Shown here one piece after another: positions 8,413-17,715 of a stretch of 64,000 nt of DNA (position 1 is its first letter; every line of letters begins with the position of its first letter). The translations under genes and the position numbers were made by a program. Origin of the DNA: Pseudomonas sp. LRP2-20 (GTDB lineage Bacteria; Pseudomonadota; Gammaproteobacteria; Pseudomonadales; Pseudomonadaceae). The stretch covers positions 5,721,001 through 5,785,000 of the forward strand of contig NZ_AP025944.1 of assembly GCF_024349685.1 (NCBI RefSeq), in the 5' to 3' direction. The notes under the pieces were generated by a model. The model searched no databases, was not told the DNA's origin, and worked only from the letters and a program-made list of their open reading frames with translations.

Positions 8413-9132
8413 ATGAGCACGACCTTGCTGGTTGTCGACGATGACGACGAGATCCGCGAACTTCTTTGCGATTACCTTACCGATGCCGGCTATACCGTAC
8501 TGGCGGCAGCAGACGGTGAAGGCATGCGCGCACAGCTGGCCGCGAGCAAGGTCGACCTGGTGGTGCTCGACCTCATGCTGCCCGGCGAGGATGGCTTGAG
8601 CCTGTGTCGCCAGCTCCAGGCAACCCCAGGCCTGGCGGTGATCATACTGTCGGCCAAGGGCAGCACGCTGGACCGCATCATCGGCCTGGAAGTGGGCGCT
8701 GATGACTACCTGGCCAAGCCCTTCGAACCGCGTGAGCTGATCGCCCGTATCAAGGCGGTGCTGCGCCGCCCGCAGCGCCTGGATATCGCTGCCGAGGAGG
8801 TGGCTGCCGAAGCCCAGCGTTTCGCCGGCTTCAGCCTCGACCACGTCAAGCGCCTGCTGACTCGCCCGGACGGCGCAACCCTCACCCTGCCCCGCTCCGA
8901 CTACCGGGTGCTGCGTGAACTGCTGGAGGCCAACAACCGCGTGGTCTCGCGCGATCAGCTGACACGCAGCGCGTTTGGCCGCGATCACCACCCCGACGAT
9001 CGCTCGGTGGACATGTGCATCAGCCGCCTGCGCCAGCAACTGCGCCGTGCGCCGGCCAGCGACATACAGATCCTGACCATCCGCAACGAAGGCTATCTGC
9101 TGAGCATTGCCCGCGCCGAGGCAGACAGCTGA
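8413..9132 (+). CDS. OmpR/PhoB-family response regulator
   Basis: 239 residues from ATG at 8413 (MSTTLLVVDDDDE); in-frame codons upstream are ignored because the receiver starts here. The receiver has the acidic pocket DDDD, phospho-acceptor Asp53 in [12 protein letters not shown], and the K of ADDYLAKPF. A winged-helix DNA-binding domain (about 135-235, with RSVDMCISRLRQQLRR) follows. The partner histidine kinase starts 2 bp after its stop. The operon is divergent from the siderophore receptor, so iron or siderophore sensing similar to the P. aeruginosa PfeR/PirR systems is plausible but inferred. Confidence 0.93.
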   Translation: MSTTLLVVDDDDEIRELLCDYLTDAGYTVLAAADGEGMRAQLAASKVDLVVLDLMLPGEDGLSLCRQLQATPGLAVIILSAKGSTLDRIIGLEVGADDYLAKPFEPRELIARIKAVLRRPQRLDIAAEEVAAEAQRFAGFSLDHVKRLLTRPDGATLTLPRSDYRVLRELLEANNRVVSRDQLTRSAFGRDHHPDDRSVDMCISRLRQQLRRAPASDIQILTIRNEGYLLSIARAEADS

Positions 9133-9133
9133 G

Positions 9134-10501
9134 ATGCGTTGGCTCCATCGCCTGTGGCCACGCACGCTGTTTGGCCAGCTGCTGCTGATCATGGTCAGCG
9201 GCACACTGGTGATCCAGTTGATGTCGAGCAGCATCTGGTTCGATGTGCGTTTCGCCCAGGTGCTAGAAGCCCCGATCCGGCTCATGGCCGCTCGCAGTGC
9301 CCCGCTGATTGCCCAGGCCGATTGCCACACCGCACACCTGCAAGTGCCTGCGCACTATCAGCTGCGTTGCCTCGAAAGCGAACCGGCACGACAAGAGGAG
9401 CAGCGGCGCGGGCGGCGGCGCGTCGAGCTGTTGCTGCAACAGGCACTCAGGTACGAACTGGGCCATGCGCAGGCGGTGCGCCTGCTGAAGGTGCAGCTGA
9501 CTGATGAAGCAGGGCAGCCGATCGTCTGGCGCAGCCTGTTTGGCCTGCGCACCGCCCAGGCGCACATCCAGTTCGCCGTGCCGTTACCCGACGGCCATTG
9601 GCTGAGCATCGACGGCCAGGAGCTGCAGGGCTGGAGCGGCGAGTCGGCGTGGGTGTTGATCAGCGACTACCTGCTGCGGGTCTATGCGCTGCGCATCGTC
9701 GCCGTGCTGCTGGTCTGCCTGATCGCCGTGCGCCTGTGCCTGCGCCCATTGCGGCGCCTGGCCGACGCGGCGCGCGGGCTGGGCAGCAACCTCGCGCAGC
9801 CACCGTTGGCCCTGGACGGCCCGGAGGAAGTCAGACAGGCCGCACAGGCCTTCAATGCCATGCAGCAGCGCCTGATCGCCATGGTCAACGACAAGGCCTA
9901 CTTCCTGGCCGCCGTGTCCCACGACCTGCGCACCCCGCTGACACGCATGCGCCTGCGCCTGGAGCGGCTGCCGGACGACGAGCAGCGCGAACGCCTGCGG
10001 CAGAACATCACCCAGATGGACAACATGATCGGCCAGGTGCTCGACTACCTGCGTGCCGGCGAGCAGCAGAACCTTCAGCTGGTCGACCTCGACCGCCTGG
10101 TAGCGCGGCTGTGCGCCGACCTTGCCAGCAGCGCGGAGCCCTTGCCTGTGCATGGCAAGGGCGGCAGCCTGCGGGTCGATGCCCTGTTGCTGCAACGCTG
10201 CCTGCAGAACCTGGTGGTCAATGCCCTGCGCTATGCCAGGCAGGTAACGGTGACGCTGGAAACCGCCATTACCGGCGTGTACATCCACGTCGACGACCGC
10301 GGCCCCGGTATCGCGCCTGGCCTGCTGGCCACCATCAGCGACCCGTTCGTGCGGGGCGAAGGGTCGCGCAACCAGGCGTCCGGCGGCTATGGCCTGGGGC
10401 TGAGCATTGCCCAGCGCATCGCCAGCAGCCATGGCGGCGAATTGCTGCTGCACAATCGCGAGGGCGGCGGTTTGCGCGTCAGTGTATTGCTGCCCCGATG
10501 A
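9134..10501 (+). CDS. Sensor histidine kinase, partner of upstream response regulator
   Basis: 455 residues from ATG at 9134, one base past the regulator stop codon. A first membrane helix (about 12-32), a ~150-residue periplasmic sensor domain and a second helix (about 180-203) lead into a HAMP linker. The H-box AAVSHDLRTPLTRM has phospho-acceptor His263. N-box, G1 (DDRGPGIAPG) and G2 (GGYGLGLSIAQRIA) motifs of the HATPase domain are intact. The ligand of the periplasmic domain is unknown; position beside the receptor gene suggests an iron-siderophore signal. Confidence 0.93.
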   Translation: MRWLHRLWPRTLFGQLLLIMVSGTLVIQLMSSSIWFDVRFAQVLEAPIRLMAARSAPLIAQADCHTAHLQVPAHYQLRCLESEPARQEEQRRGRRRVELLLQQALRYELGHAQAVRLLKVQLTDEAGQPIVWRSLFGLRTAQAHIQFAVPLPDGHWLSIDGQELQGWSGESAWVLISDYLLRVYALRIVAVLLVCLIAVRLCLRPLRRLADAARGLGSNLAQPPLALDGPEEVRQAAQAFNAMQQRLIAMVNDKAYFLAAVSHDLRTPLTRMRLRLERLPDDEQRERLRQNITQMDNMIGQVLDYLRAGEQQNLQLVDLDRLVARLCADLASSAEPLPVHGKGGSLRVDALLLQRCLQNLVVNALRYARQVTVTLETAITGVYIHVDDRGPGIAPGLLATISDPFVRGEGSRNQASGGYGLGLSIAQRIASSHGGELLLHNREGGGLRVSVLLPR

Positions 10502-10537
10502 TCCAGCCCCCGTTGTTCGGGTAATAGTCTTTTACCG

Positions 10538-10566
10538 AAACCCCAGGTTTTCCCGACCCGGGGTTT
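10538..10566 (+). terminator. Possible weak stem-loop after the kinase gene
   Basis: AAACCCC at 10538-10544 pairs with GGGGTTT at 10560-10566 across a 15-nt loop. The loop is long and no U-run follows, so termination is uncertain. Confidence 0.3.
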
Positions 10567-10605
10567 GCCTATCCTAGGCCGCGTCATCCAGCCTGCGATG
10601 GACCC

Positions 10606-12276
10606 ATGAAAGATTCGCTCCCCAGCCGTTATGCCTGCCTGGCCCTGTGCCTGCTGTTCAGCTTCGCCAGCATCCCCTTCCTTGCCCAGCACAGTTGGCT
10701 CTGGCCGCTGACGGTGGTCACTACTCTGCTCAGCCTGGTCGGCCTCAACGACCTGCGCCAGAGCCACCACGCGGTGCGGCGCAACTATCCGATCCTGGGC
10801 AACATCCGCTACCTGATCGAGACCATCCGCCCCGAAATCCGCCAGTACCTGATCGAGGGTGACGACGACAAGCTGCCGTTCTCCCGCTCGCAACGCTCGC
10901 TGGTGTATGCCCGGGCCAAGAACGAGAGTGCCGAGAAAGCCTTCGGCACGCTCAACGATGCCTACAAGCCCGGTTTCGAATTCATCAGCCACTCGATGTT
11001 GCCGGTCGCCACACCCGACCCGGCGTCGTTCCGCATCGCCATTGGCGGGCCGCAGTGCCGCCTGCCCTACTCTGCGTCGATCTTCAACATCTCGGCCATG
11101 AGCTTCGGCGCCCTCAGTGCCAATGCGATTGCCGCGCTCAACCAGGGCGCGCGCCTTGGCCGTTTCGCCCACGACACTGGCGAGGGCAGCATCAGCCCTT
11201 ACCACCGCGAGCACGGCGGCGACCTGATCTGGGAAATCGGCAGCGGTTACTTCGGTTGCCGCACCGAAGACGGCCGCTTCGACGCGCAACGCTTCGCCGA
11301 GCAGGCGCGCAGCCCGCAAGTGAAGATGATCGAACTCAAGCTCAGCCAAGGTGCCAAGCCCGGCCATGGCGGGATTCTGCCGGCACACAAGGTCAGCCCG
11401 GAAATCGCCGCAACCCGTGGTGTACGCGTGGGCGAGGACTGTATCTCGCCCGCCGCGCACAGCGCATTCCGCACCCCGGTGGAGCTGCTGCACTTCATTG
11501 CCAGCCTGCGCGAGCTGTCGGGCGGCAAGCCGGTGGGCTTCAAGTTCTGCCTGGGCCACCCGTGGGAGTTCATGGGCATCGCCAAAGCCATGCTGGTCAC
11601 CGGCATCACCCCGGACTTCATCGTCGTCGACGGCAAGGAAGGCGGCACTGGCGCGGCACCTCGGGAATTCAGCGACAACATGGGCGTGCCGATGCGCGAA
11701 GGCCTGATGTTCGTGCATAACACCCTGGTCGGGCTGAACCTGCGCTCGAGCATCCGCATCGGCGCGGCAGGCAAGATCGTCAGCGCCTTCGATATCGCCA
11801 GCGTGCTGGCCATCGGCGCCGACTGGGTCAACTCGGCACGCGGCTTCATGTTCGCCATCGGCTGCATCCAGTCGCAGAGCTGCCACACCAACAAGTGCCC
11901 GACCGGCGTCGCCACGCAAGACCCGTTGCGCCAGCGCGCATTGGTGGTGCCCGATAAAGCCGAGCGGGTGGCCAGCTTCCATCGCAACACCCTGCATGCC
12001 CTGGCCGAGATGCTCGCTGCCGCTGGCCTGGAACACCCCTCGGAGCTCAAACCCAAGCACCTGGCGCGGCGTATCAGCACCAGCGAGATCAGTCTGTTTT
12101 CCGACCTGCACCAATTCCTCAAGCCTGGTGAATTGCTCAGTGGCTCGATTGAAAGCGAATTCTATGCACGGATGTGGCGGATGGCGCGCAGTGACAGCTT
12201 TGCACCAGAGACAGGAGAGATACCGGTCACGCCGACAGCAGCCAGCGTGCGGCGCAAAGAAACAGCCCCGGCATAG
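10606..12276 (+). CDS. Membrane-anchored FMN-binding glutamate synthase-like protein
   Basis: 556 residues. Two hydrophobic helices lie at the N terminus (about 10-50). The rest is the FMN-binding central domain of GltB: MSFGALSANAIAALNQGA, GEGSISPYH, IELKLSQGAKPGHGG, VDGKEGGTGAAP. The 3Fe-4S motif C-x5-C-x4-C is present as Cys420, Cys426 and Cys431. The glutamine amidotransferase domain and a GltD partner are both missing, so it cannot be a standard glutamate synthase. Members of this family are annotated as FMN-binding glutamate synthase family oxidoreductases of unknown reaction. It follows the two-component genes in the same direction after ~100 bp. Confidence 0.9.
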   Translation: MKDSLPSRYACLALCLLFSFASIPFLAQHSWLWPLTVVTTLLSLVGLNDLRQSHHAVRRNYPILGNIRYLIETIRPEIRQYLIEGDDDKLPFSRSQRSLVYARAKNESAEKAFGTLNDAYKPGFEFISHSMLPVATPDPASFRIAIGGPQCRLPYSASIFNISAMSFGALSANAIAALNQGARLGRFAHDTGEGSISPYHREHGGDLIWEIGSGYFGCRTEDGRFDAQRFAEQARSPQVKMIELKLSQGAKPGHGGILPAHKVSPEIAATRGVRVGEDCISPAAHSAFRTPVELLHFIASLRELSGGKPVGFKFCLGHPWEFMGIAKAMLVTGITPDFIVVDGKEGGTGAAPREFSDNMGVPMREGLMFVHNTLVGLNLRSSIRIGAAGKIVSAFDIASVLAIGADWVNSARGFMFAIGCIQSQSCHTNKCPTGVATQDPLRQRALVVPDKAERVASFHRNTLHALAEMLAAAGLEHPSELKPKHLARRISTSEISLFSDLHQFLKPGELLSGSIESEFYARMWRMARSDSFAPETGEIPVTPTAASVRRKETAPA

Positions 12277-12286
12277 GCCGGGGCTG
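12263..12286 (-). terminator. Stem-loop terminator between GltB-like and porin genes
   Basis: A perfect 10-bp stem (CAGCCCCGGC at 12263-12272 with GCCGGGGCTG at 12277-12286) with a 4-nt loop that contains part of the GltB-like stop codon. On the minus strand it is followed by TTTCTTT, so it should end the porin transcript. It may also act on the plus strand. Confidence 0.75.
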
Positions 12287-12306
12287 CTCAAGACGCTCGG
12301 TCAGGA

Positions 12307-13596
12307 TCAGAAGATGCTGATCGGGTACTCGACGAATACGCGGACTTCGTTGCCGTCGTCGTTGTAGCCGTTCTGCTGTACCGCGTTGTTGGTACGCAGC
12401 CAGGAACCACGCAGCTTGACCGACAGGTCTTTGGCCGGGCCGTCCTGAACGACGTAGCGCAGCTGGTTGAAGATTTCGCGCTCTTTACCTTCACCGAAGC
12501 CGTGGGTGTTGATGTTGTCACCCGCCACGTAGGCGATCTTGTAGGTCAGGCCCGGCACGCCGAAGGCACCGAAGTCCAGGCCATAGGCGAGCTGCCAGGA
12601 GCGCTCGTCTTCGGCGTTGAAGTCGGACCAGTAGGAGTTGGCCAGGTAGATGGTCGAACCACCGTCACCCACGCCACCGCGGTCCTGGTACCAGCCGTAG
12701 TTGTAGCCGGTGCTGCCGGTGCTGCGCTGGTGCGCCAGGGTCACCGAGTGCGGGCCGAAGGCGTAGGTAGCCGCCAGGCTCCAGATGGTGTTCTCGTCAC
12801 CGGTCAGCCCGGCTTTCTGGACGTACTTGCTGTTGATGTCCGACTTGTAGCCGTTGAAGTCCAGGGTCAGGGACTGGTCTGCCGCGATCGGGAAGACGTA
12901 GTTCATGCCCAGGTAGTGCTTCTTCATCACGTCTTCGATGTTCGACGTGTAGGCGGAAGCGGTGAAGTTATCGGTGAACTTGTAGCTGCCACCGAACACA
13001 TCGATCGACTTCAGGTGGCCGCTGTCGCGACCTTCGGCGCTCTTGCGCGCCTGCTCGGTGAAGTGACCGGCATTCAGCTCCAGGCCTTCGATCTCCTTGG
13101 AGGTGATGAAGGTACCGGTGTAGCTCTCGGGCAGCAGGCGGCTGTCGTCGTACTGCAGCACCGGCAGCTCAGGCATCATGTCACCGTACTTGAGCACGGT
13201 GTTGGAGACGCGGAACTTGATGGCAGCGCCACCGCGGGCCAGGTTGTGCGGCGAATTGGTCGGCGCGGTGTCGCTAGGCTTGAAGAAGTCGATACCAGCC
13301 CCGCCATTACGGCCTTTGCCGCCATCCAGGCGCAGTGCATACAGGCCGAAGGCGTCAACGCCCACGCCCACGGTGCCCTGGGTGAAACCGGAGGAGAATT
13401 TGCCGATGAACGCCTGGCCCCATTCGCTCTGGTCGCTGTTACCGTGCTTCTTGTCACGGTTGATGTAGGCGTTGCGCAGAAGAACGTTGGCGTGGCTGTC
13501 CTCGAGGAAGCCCTTGCTGTCGGCATGATCGTTGGCCTGGGCCTGGGTCGCGGCGATCATCGCCAGGGCGACCAGGCTGATCCTGGTTTTCAACAT
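12307..13596 (-). CDS. OprD-family outer membrane porin (OprE/OprQ-like)
   Basis: 429 residues. A signal peptide (MLKTRISLVALAMIAATQAQA) is followed by the OprD-family start, with GFLEDSHANVLLRNAYINRD and GFTQGTVGVGVDAFGLYALRLDGG. The barrel ends RVFVEYPISIF with a terminal Phe. OprD-family 18-stranded porins admit small anionic or amino-acid-like solutes. OprE/OprQ types are often linked to low oxygen or stationary phase, but no ANR box was convincingly seen upstream. It is transcribed convergently with the GltB-like gene. Confidence 0.9.
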   Translation of the reverse strand: MLKTRISLVALAMIAATQAQANDHADSKGFLEDSHANVLLRNAYINRDKKHGNSDQSEWGQAFIGKFSSGFTQGTVGVGVDAFGLYALRLDGGKGRNGGAGIDFFKPSDTAPTNSPHNLARGGAAIKFRVSNTVLKYGDMMPELPVLQYDDSRLLPESYTGTFITSKEIEGLELNAGHFTEQARKSAEGRDSGHLKSIDVFGGSYKFTDNFTASAYTSNIEDVMKKHYLGMNYVFPIAADQSLTLDFNGYKSDINSKYVQKAGLTGDENTIWSLAATYAFGPHSVTLAHQRSTGSTGYNYGWYQDRGGVGDGGSTIYLANSYWSDFNAEDERSWQLAYGLDFGAFGVPGLTYKIAYVAGDNINTHGFGEGKEREIFNQLRYVVQDGPAKDLSVKLRGSWLRTNNAVQQNGYNDDGNEVRVFVEYPISIF

Positions 13597-14041
13597 GTTG
13601 TTTTCCTTATTTCTAAATCAAAAACGCTTTGCACAATTACGCCTGGAACCAACGCCCCTTCGTAGGTTCGACGCTATGCGGATCCGAACTGAAAAGCCCG
13701 CCGATCATTGTGTGGCGGGCCTTTCGCAGCAGCATGGCCATGGGTGGCCAGCAAGCGTTGGCCGAATCCTAGCTGTGTGCGATTACAAATGTCAAAAACT
13801 CGTGAATTGCAGGTTGATATAACCAATTTCGCAGCCATAGCCGGTGCATTTTCACGGCACTTGCGACAATCGGCAGGCATTTTGTCTTCTGTGGAGTTGT
13901 TCGGCATCAAGCCGTGGAAAACGCACAATTTACAAGCTGACACATATGTAAAGACAAGTCTTTACAAATACTCAAGCAGCACTGAATAGCAAGCATTACC
14001 ATTCGCGCCTGTTTTTCATTTACTTCAGTCCGGATGTTCTG
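13597..14041. other. Divergent promoter region between porin and siderophore receptor
   Basis: A 445-bp gene-free stretch. It contains a GC stem-loop (GCCCGCC at 13696-13702 with GGCGGGC at 13714-13720) and a more AT-rich half after about 13780 that should carry the receptor promoter. No small gene is supported. Confidence 0.6.
13989..14006 (+). promoter_or_regulatory. Possible Fur box upstream of siderophore receptor
   Basis: The reverse complement of this segment, GCGAATGGTAATGCTTGC, matches 11 of 18 aligned positions of the Fur consensus (core AATG-TAAT retained). It lies 36 bp before the receptor start, where an iron-responsive operator is expected. It could be chance. Confidence 0.4.
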
Positions 14042-16144
14042 ATGCCTGCCCCCAACCGCCTGCCCTCACTTGGCCTTGGCCTGTCACTGATGATCAGCGC
14101 CAGCCTGGCCAGTGCCTCCAGCACCACACTGCCCGAACTCTCGGTGACTGCCGAGAGCGAGCGCGAAGAAGACAACCCACAGGTCAAGGAAGTCAGCACC
14201 GCGACCCGCACGTCGACGCCGGTGCGCTATGTGCCACAAGCCATCGACACGGTGAAGACCTCAAGCGTGATGGACTACGGCAGCAATACGCTGGGCAAGG
14301 CGCTGGAAGGCATTCCCAACGTCAGCAGTGGTGCCGATACGCGCTTCGACAGCGTACGCATTCGTGGCTTCGAGGCCAGCAACGACTTTTACCTGGACGG
14401 CATCCGCGACGACAGCCAGTACATTCGCGACCTGCATAACATCGAACGGGTCGAAGTACTCAAAGGCCCGGCAGCCGTGCTTTATGGCCGTGGCAGCCAG
14501 GGTGGCATCGTCAACCGGGTGAGCAAGGCGCCAGAGCGTGGACGGCGCTCGTCGATCGAGGCCCAGGGTGGCAGTGAAGACCTGCACAGCCTGTATGCCG
14601 ACCTCAGTGCCGACCCCAGCGACAGCATCAGCCTGCGCCTGAACATGGGCAACCAGGACAACAACAGTTTCCGCGACGGCATCGACGGTAGCCGGCAACT
14701 GTTCGCACCGTCCATGAGCTGGCAGCTTTCACCCGACCTCAACTGGCTGGTGCAGTACGAGTACAGCCGCTACAACCGCACACCTGACCGCGGCATCCCC
14801 GGTGTCGACGGGCGCCCGGCAGATGTCGGCCGCAGCACCACCTACGGCGACACCCAGCGCGACTACATCGATGACCGTGCGCAATCGCTGCGCTCTCGCC
14901 TGAACTACCAGCTCGACGAAACCTGGCAATTGCGCCACAGCCTCGGCCTGTTCAAGCTCGACAGCGAGTTCGACAACACCTACCTGACTGCCTACAACGC
15001 CAGCAACAAGACGGTTACCCGCCAGCGTTGGCAACAAGACCTGACCACCCGCAACCTGTTCAACAACCTGGAAGCCGAAGGCGATTTCGCCACCCTTGGC
15101 CTGGAACACAAGCTGTTGATCGGGCTGGAATTCGGCAATCAGCGCCGTGACCCGACGCTGTATACCGCCGCGCCGGTCGCGGCTGGAGGCAGCCCGGTGC
15201 CCAGCCTGGATGTCTACAATCCGGACCGCAGCCTGCAGCACAATGGCCGCATGCTGGTGTCGAGCGACAACCACACCGTGGTCGACAGCCGCGGGCTCTA
15301 CCTGCAAGACCAGATCCGCCTGAATGACCAATGGCAATTGCTGGCCGGGGTGCGTTTCGACCAGTTCGAGGTAGAGACCACCAACAAGCTGCGCAACCTT
15401 TCCGAGAAACAGGACAGCAACACCACCAGCCCGCGCCTGGGCGTGGTCTACACCCCCTGGCGCGACCATTCCTTCTATGCGTCGTGGAGCAAGACCTTCT
15501 CGCCAGTCGGCGGTGGCTTGATCGGCATTACCCCAGGCGCACCGGGCAACAGCAACGACACCAGCCCGGAGCTGACCCGGCAGAAAGAGGTCGGGGTAAA
15601 GAGCGACTGGCTGGACGAACGCCTGAGCACCACCCTCGCCATTTATGAACTGGAGCTCTACAACCGCCGCACGCGCGACCCGAACAACCCGGAGATCACC
15701 CTGCTCAGCGGCCTCCAGCGCTCACGCGGCATCGAACTGACCGCCACCGGCAATGTCGTCGGCAACTGGTACGTACGTGGCGGCATTGGCTTGCAGGACG
15801 CCACCATCGTCAAGGACAACAATGGCCTGGAAGGCAATCGCGTCAACGATGTGGCAAAACGCAACGCCAGCCTGTTCGTGACCTGGAAACCAGAACTGGG
15901 CTGGTATGCCGAGACCGGGCTGACACTGGTCGGTGAACGTTACGCCGATAACCAGAACACCACGGTCTTGCCAGGTTATGGCCGTTGGGATGCGCTGGCA
16001 GGGTTCCGTACCCATGACTGGGATGTGCGGGCAGCGCTGAGCAACATCACCGACAAGACCTACTACAGCTCGGCGACCAGCGCCGCGCAAATCCAGGTTG
16101 GCGACCCGCGCAGCCTGGTGGTTACCGGTACTTACCGTTTCTGA
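14042..16144 (+). CDS. TonB-dependent catecholate-type siderophore receptor (Fiu-like)
   Basis: 700 residues, a typical length. The signal peptide ends ASLASA. TonB box-like LPELSVTAE is followed by the plug motifs VRYVPQAIDTVKT, GKALEGIPNVSSG, DSVRIRGFEASNDFYLDGIR and NIERVEVLKGPAAVLYGRGS. The barrel ends NITDKTYYSSATSAAQIQVG and TGTYRF with terminal Phe. The plug with FYLDGIRDD is typical of Fiu/PiuA catecholate receptors, which bring in ferric monomeric catechols and siderophore-drug conjugates. There is no STN domain. Iron control through Fur is expected. It is followed by a strong terminator. Confidence 0.93.
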   Translation: MPAPNRLPSLGLGLSLMISASLASASSTTLPELSVTAESEREEDNPQVKEVSTATRTSTPVRYVPQAIDTVKTSSVMDYGSNTLGKALEGIPNVSSGADTRFDSVRIRGFEASNDFYLDGIRDDSQYIRDLHNIERVEVLKGPAAVLYGRGSQGGIVNRVSKAPERGRRSSIEAQGGSEDLHSLYADLSADPSDSISLRLNMGNQDNNSFRDGIDGSRQLFAPSMSWQLSPDLNWLVQYEYSRYNRTPDRGIPGVDGRPADVGRSTTYGDTQRDYIDDRAQSLRSRLNYQLDETWQLRHSLGLFKLDSEFDNTYLTAYNASNKTVTRQRWQQDLTTRNLFNNLEAEGDFATLGLEHKLLIGLEFGNQRRDPTLYTAAPVAAGGSPVPSLDVYNPDRSLQHNGRMLVSSDNHTVVDSRGLYLQDQIRLNDQWQLLAGVRFDQFEVETTNKLRNLSEKQDSNTTSPRLGVVYTPWRDHSFYASWSKTFSPVGGGLIGITPGAPGNSNDTSPELTRQKEVGVKSDWLDERLSTTLAIYELELYNRRTRDPNNPEITLLSGLQRSRGIELTATGNVVGNWYVRGGIGLQDATIVKDNNGLEGNRVNDVAKRNASLFVTWKPELGWYAETGLTLVGERYADNQNTTVLPGYGRWDALAGFRTHDWDVRAALSNITDKTYYSSATSAAQIQVGDPRSLVVTGTYRF

Positions 16145-16176
16145 CCCACATTTTTTGCACCCTTCACAAACGAAAA

Positions 16177-16204
16177 CGCCACCGCAATCGCGGTGGCGCT
16201 TTTT
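16177..16204 (+). terminator. Rho-independent terminator of siderophore receptor
   Basis: A 9-bp perfect stem (CGCCACCGC/GCGGTGGCG) with an AATC loop, followed by CTTTTT on the plus strand. Confidence 0.9.
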
Positions 16205-16227
16205 CATGGGGCGGGCTCCTGCCCTGG

Positions 16228-16431
16228 TCAGTGCCAGACCCCCAGCAGCGCATCCAGCTCAGCATCGCTGATCAGCCCTTGAGGATAGCGGCCGTCAAGC
16301 AGACGTCGAGGGTCGGTCGTCCTGACCCGTTTGCCTCCATGGTGTTTCAACCACTGCGCCAGAACCCTGAGCGATTGATGATTGACTGCCGATGGGCGCA
16401 AAGCCGTCTCACTTGCTGCGTTCATGTCCAC
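16228..16431 (-). CDS. Small hypothetical protein (67 aa)
   Basis: I do not recognise a family. GTG at 16431 has GGAG five bases upstream; ATG at 16425 is the alternative. The protein is basic in the middle (LKHHGGKRVRTTDPRR) and ends with a short helix (SDAELDALLGVW). Composition and a good ribosome binding site make it likely to be real. It stands alone between the receptor terminator and the agmatine deiminase gene. No membrane segment or cysteine is present. Confidence 0.55.
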   Translation of the reverse strand: MDMNAASETALRPSAVNHQSLRVLAQWLKHHGGKRVRTTDPRRLLDGRYPQGLISDAELDALLGVWH

Positions 16432-16565
16432 ACGTACTCCCTGGGCCCGTGAGCGGCTAATCTACGTCGTGATTGTTACAGTACGGTGTGCCCGGCCTGC
16501 TTGGTTAACTCCCTGAAAAACAATACAAAACCTATGCCATCCGGCCTTCCGGATATCGTCGGAGC

Positions 16566-16593
16566 AAAAAAAAGCCCGTCATCTGACGGGCTT
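16566..16593 (-). terminator. Rho-independent terminator of aguA
   Basis: AAGCCCGTCA at 16572-16581 pairs with TGACGGGCTT at 16584-16593. On the minus strand it is followed by a run of Ts (A-run 16566-16573 on the plus strand), just past the aguA stop. Confidence 0.9.
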
Positions 16594-16608
16594 CCTGGTT
16601 GGCATCTA

Positions 16609-17715
16609 TCAGCGCTTGGCCGGTGCCGGTTGCTGCTGGGTCAGGCAATGGATGTTGCCACCGCCGAGCAGCAGTTCGCGACCCGGGATCATCACCACTT
16701 CGTGGTCCGGGAAGACTTTGGCAAGAATCGCTCTGGCCTGCGCATCTGCCGGGTCGTCGAAGCTCGGCGCGATGATGCCACCGTTGACGATCAGGAAGTT
16801 CACGTACGAACCGGCCAGGCGCACCGACGGGTCGCGCTCCTGGCTGCCGGCCACCTGATCGACACCGGCGCATTCTTCTTCAGTGGCGAACAGCGGGCCG
16901 GGGATCGGCATCTTGTGCACCACAAACTCGCGGCCTTTGGCGTCACGGGTGTTTTTCAGCACCTCGTAGGCAGCGTGGCAACGGGCATAGTTGGGGTCGT
17001 TGGAATCATCGGTCCAGGCCAGTAACACTTCGCCAGGGCTGACGTAACAGCAGAAGTTGTCGACGTGACCGTCGGTTTCATCGTTGTACAGGCCATCGGG
17101 CAACCAGACGATGGTTTCCACCGCCAGTTGCTCGCGCAGGATTTCCTCGATCTGTTCGCGGTTCAGGTGCGGGTTGCGGTTGCGGTTGAGCAGGCACTCT
17201 TCGGTGGTGATCAGGGTGCCTTCGCCGTCGACGTGGATCGAACCGCCTTCGAGTACGAAGCCTTCGGTGTGATAGCGCTGGCAGCGCTCCATTTCCAGCA
17301 CCTTGGCCGCCAGTTCCTCATCCCGGTTCCAGGGCGCATACAGGCCGCCGTCGAAGCCGCCCCAGGCATTGAAGCCCCAGTCCACGCCACGTACTTCACC
17401 GTGGTCGTTGATCACGAAGGTCGGGCCGGTGTCACGCACCCAGGCGTCGTCGTTGCTGATTTCCACCACGCGAATGTTCGGCAGGTCGAGCTGGCGACGG
17501 GCGTTTTCATACTGGCCAGCGGAAACGGCCACCGTGACCGGCTCGAAGCGGGCGATCGCCTTGGCCAGGGTGACATGCGCTGCCTGGGCTGGTTTACCGC
17601 CCAGGCGCCAGTTGTCCGAACGCTCTGGCCAGACCATCCAGACCTGGCTTTGCGGAGCCCATTCGGCGGGCATGTGGAAACCGTCGGCGCGGGGGGTGGA
17701 GTTGAGGGTCTTCAT
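16609..17715 (-). CDS. aguA: Agmatine deiminase
   Basis: 368 residues from ATG at 17715 ([13 protein letters not shown]), the length I know for P. aeruginosa AguA. It hydrolyses agmatine to N-carbamoylputrescine plus ammonia, the first step of the agmatine route to putrescine, in the cytoplasm. The fold is that of guanidino-group modifying enzymes: [13 protein letters not shown], the His of [20 protein letters not shown], and the nucleophile Cys357 in [12 protein letters not shown]. aguB is not adjacent. The upstream region carries three related palindromes that may be operators. Confidence 0.97.
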   Translation of the reverse strand: MKTLNSTPRADGFHMPAEWAPQSQVWMVWPERSDNWRLGGKPAQAAHVTLAKAIARFEPVTVAVSAGQYENARRQLDLPNIRVVEISNDDAWVRDTGPTFVINDHGEVRGVDWGFNAWGGFDGGLYAPWNRDEELAAKVLEMERCQRYHTEGFVLEGGSIHVDGEGTLITTEECLLNRNRNPHLNREQIEEILREQLAVETIVWLPDGLYNDETDGHVDNFCCYVSPGEVLLAWTDDSNDPNYARCHAAYEVLKNTRDAKGREFVVHKMPIPGPLFATEEECAGVDQVAGSQERDPSVRLAGSYVNFLIVNGGIIAPSFDDPADAQARAILAKVFPDHEVVMIPGRELLLGGGNIHCLTQQQPAPAKR

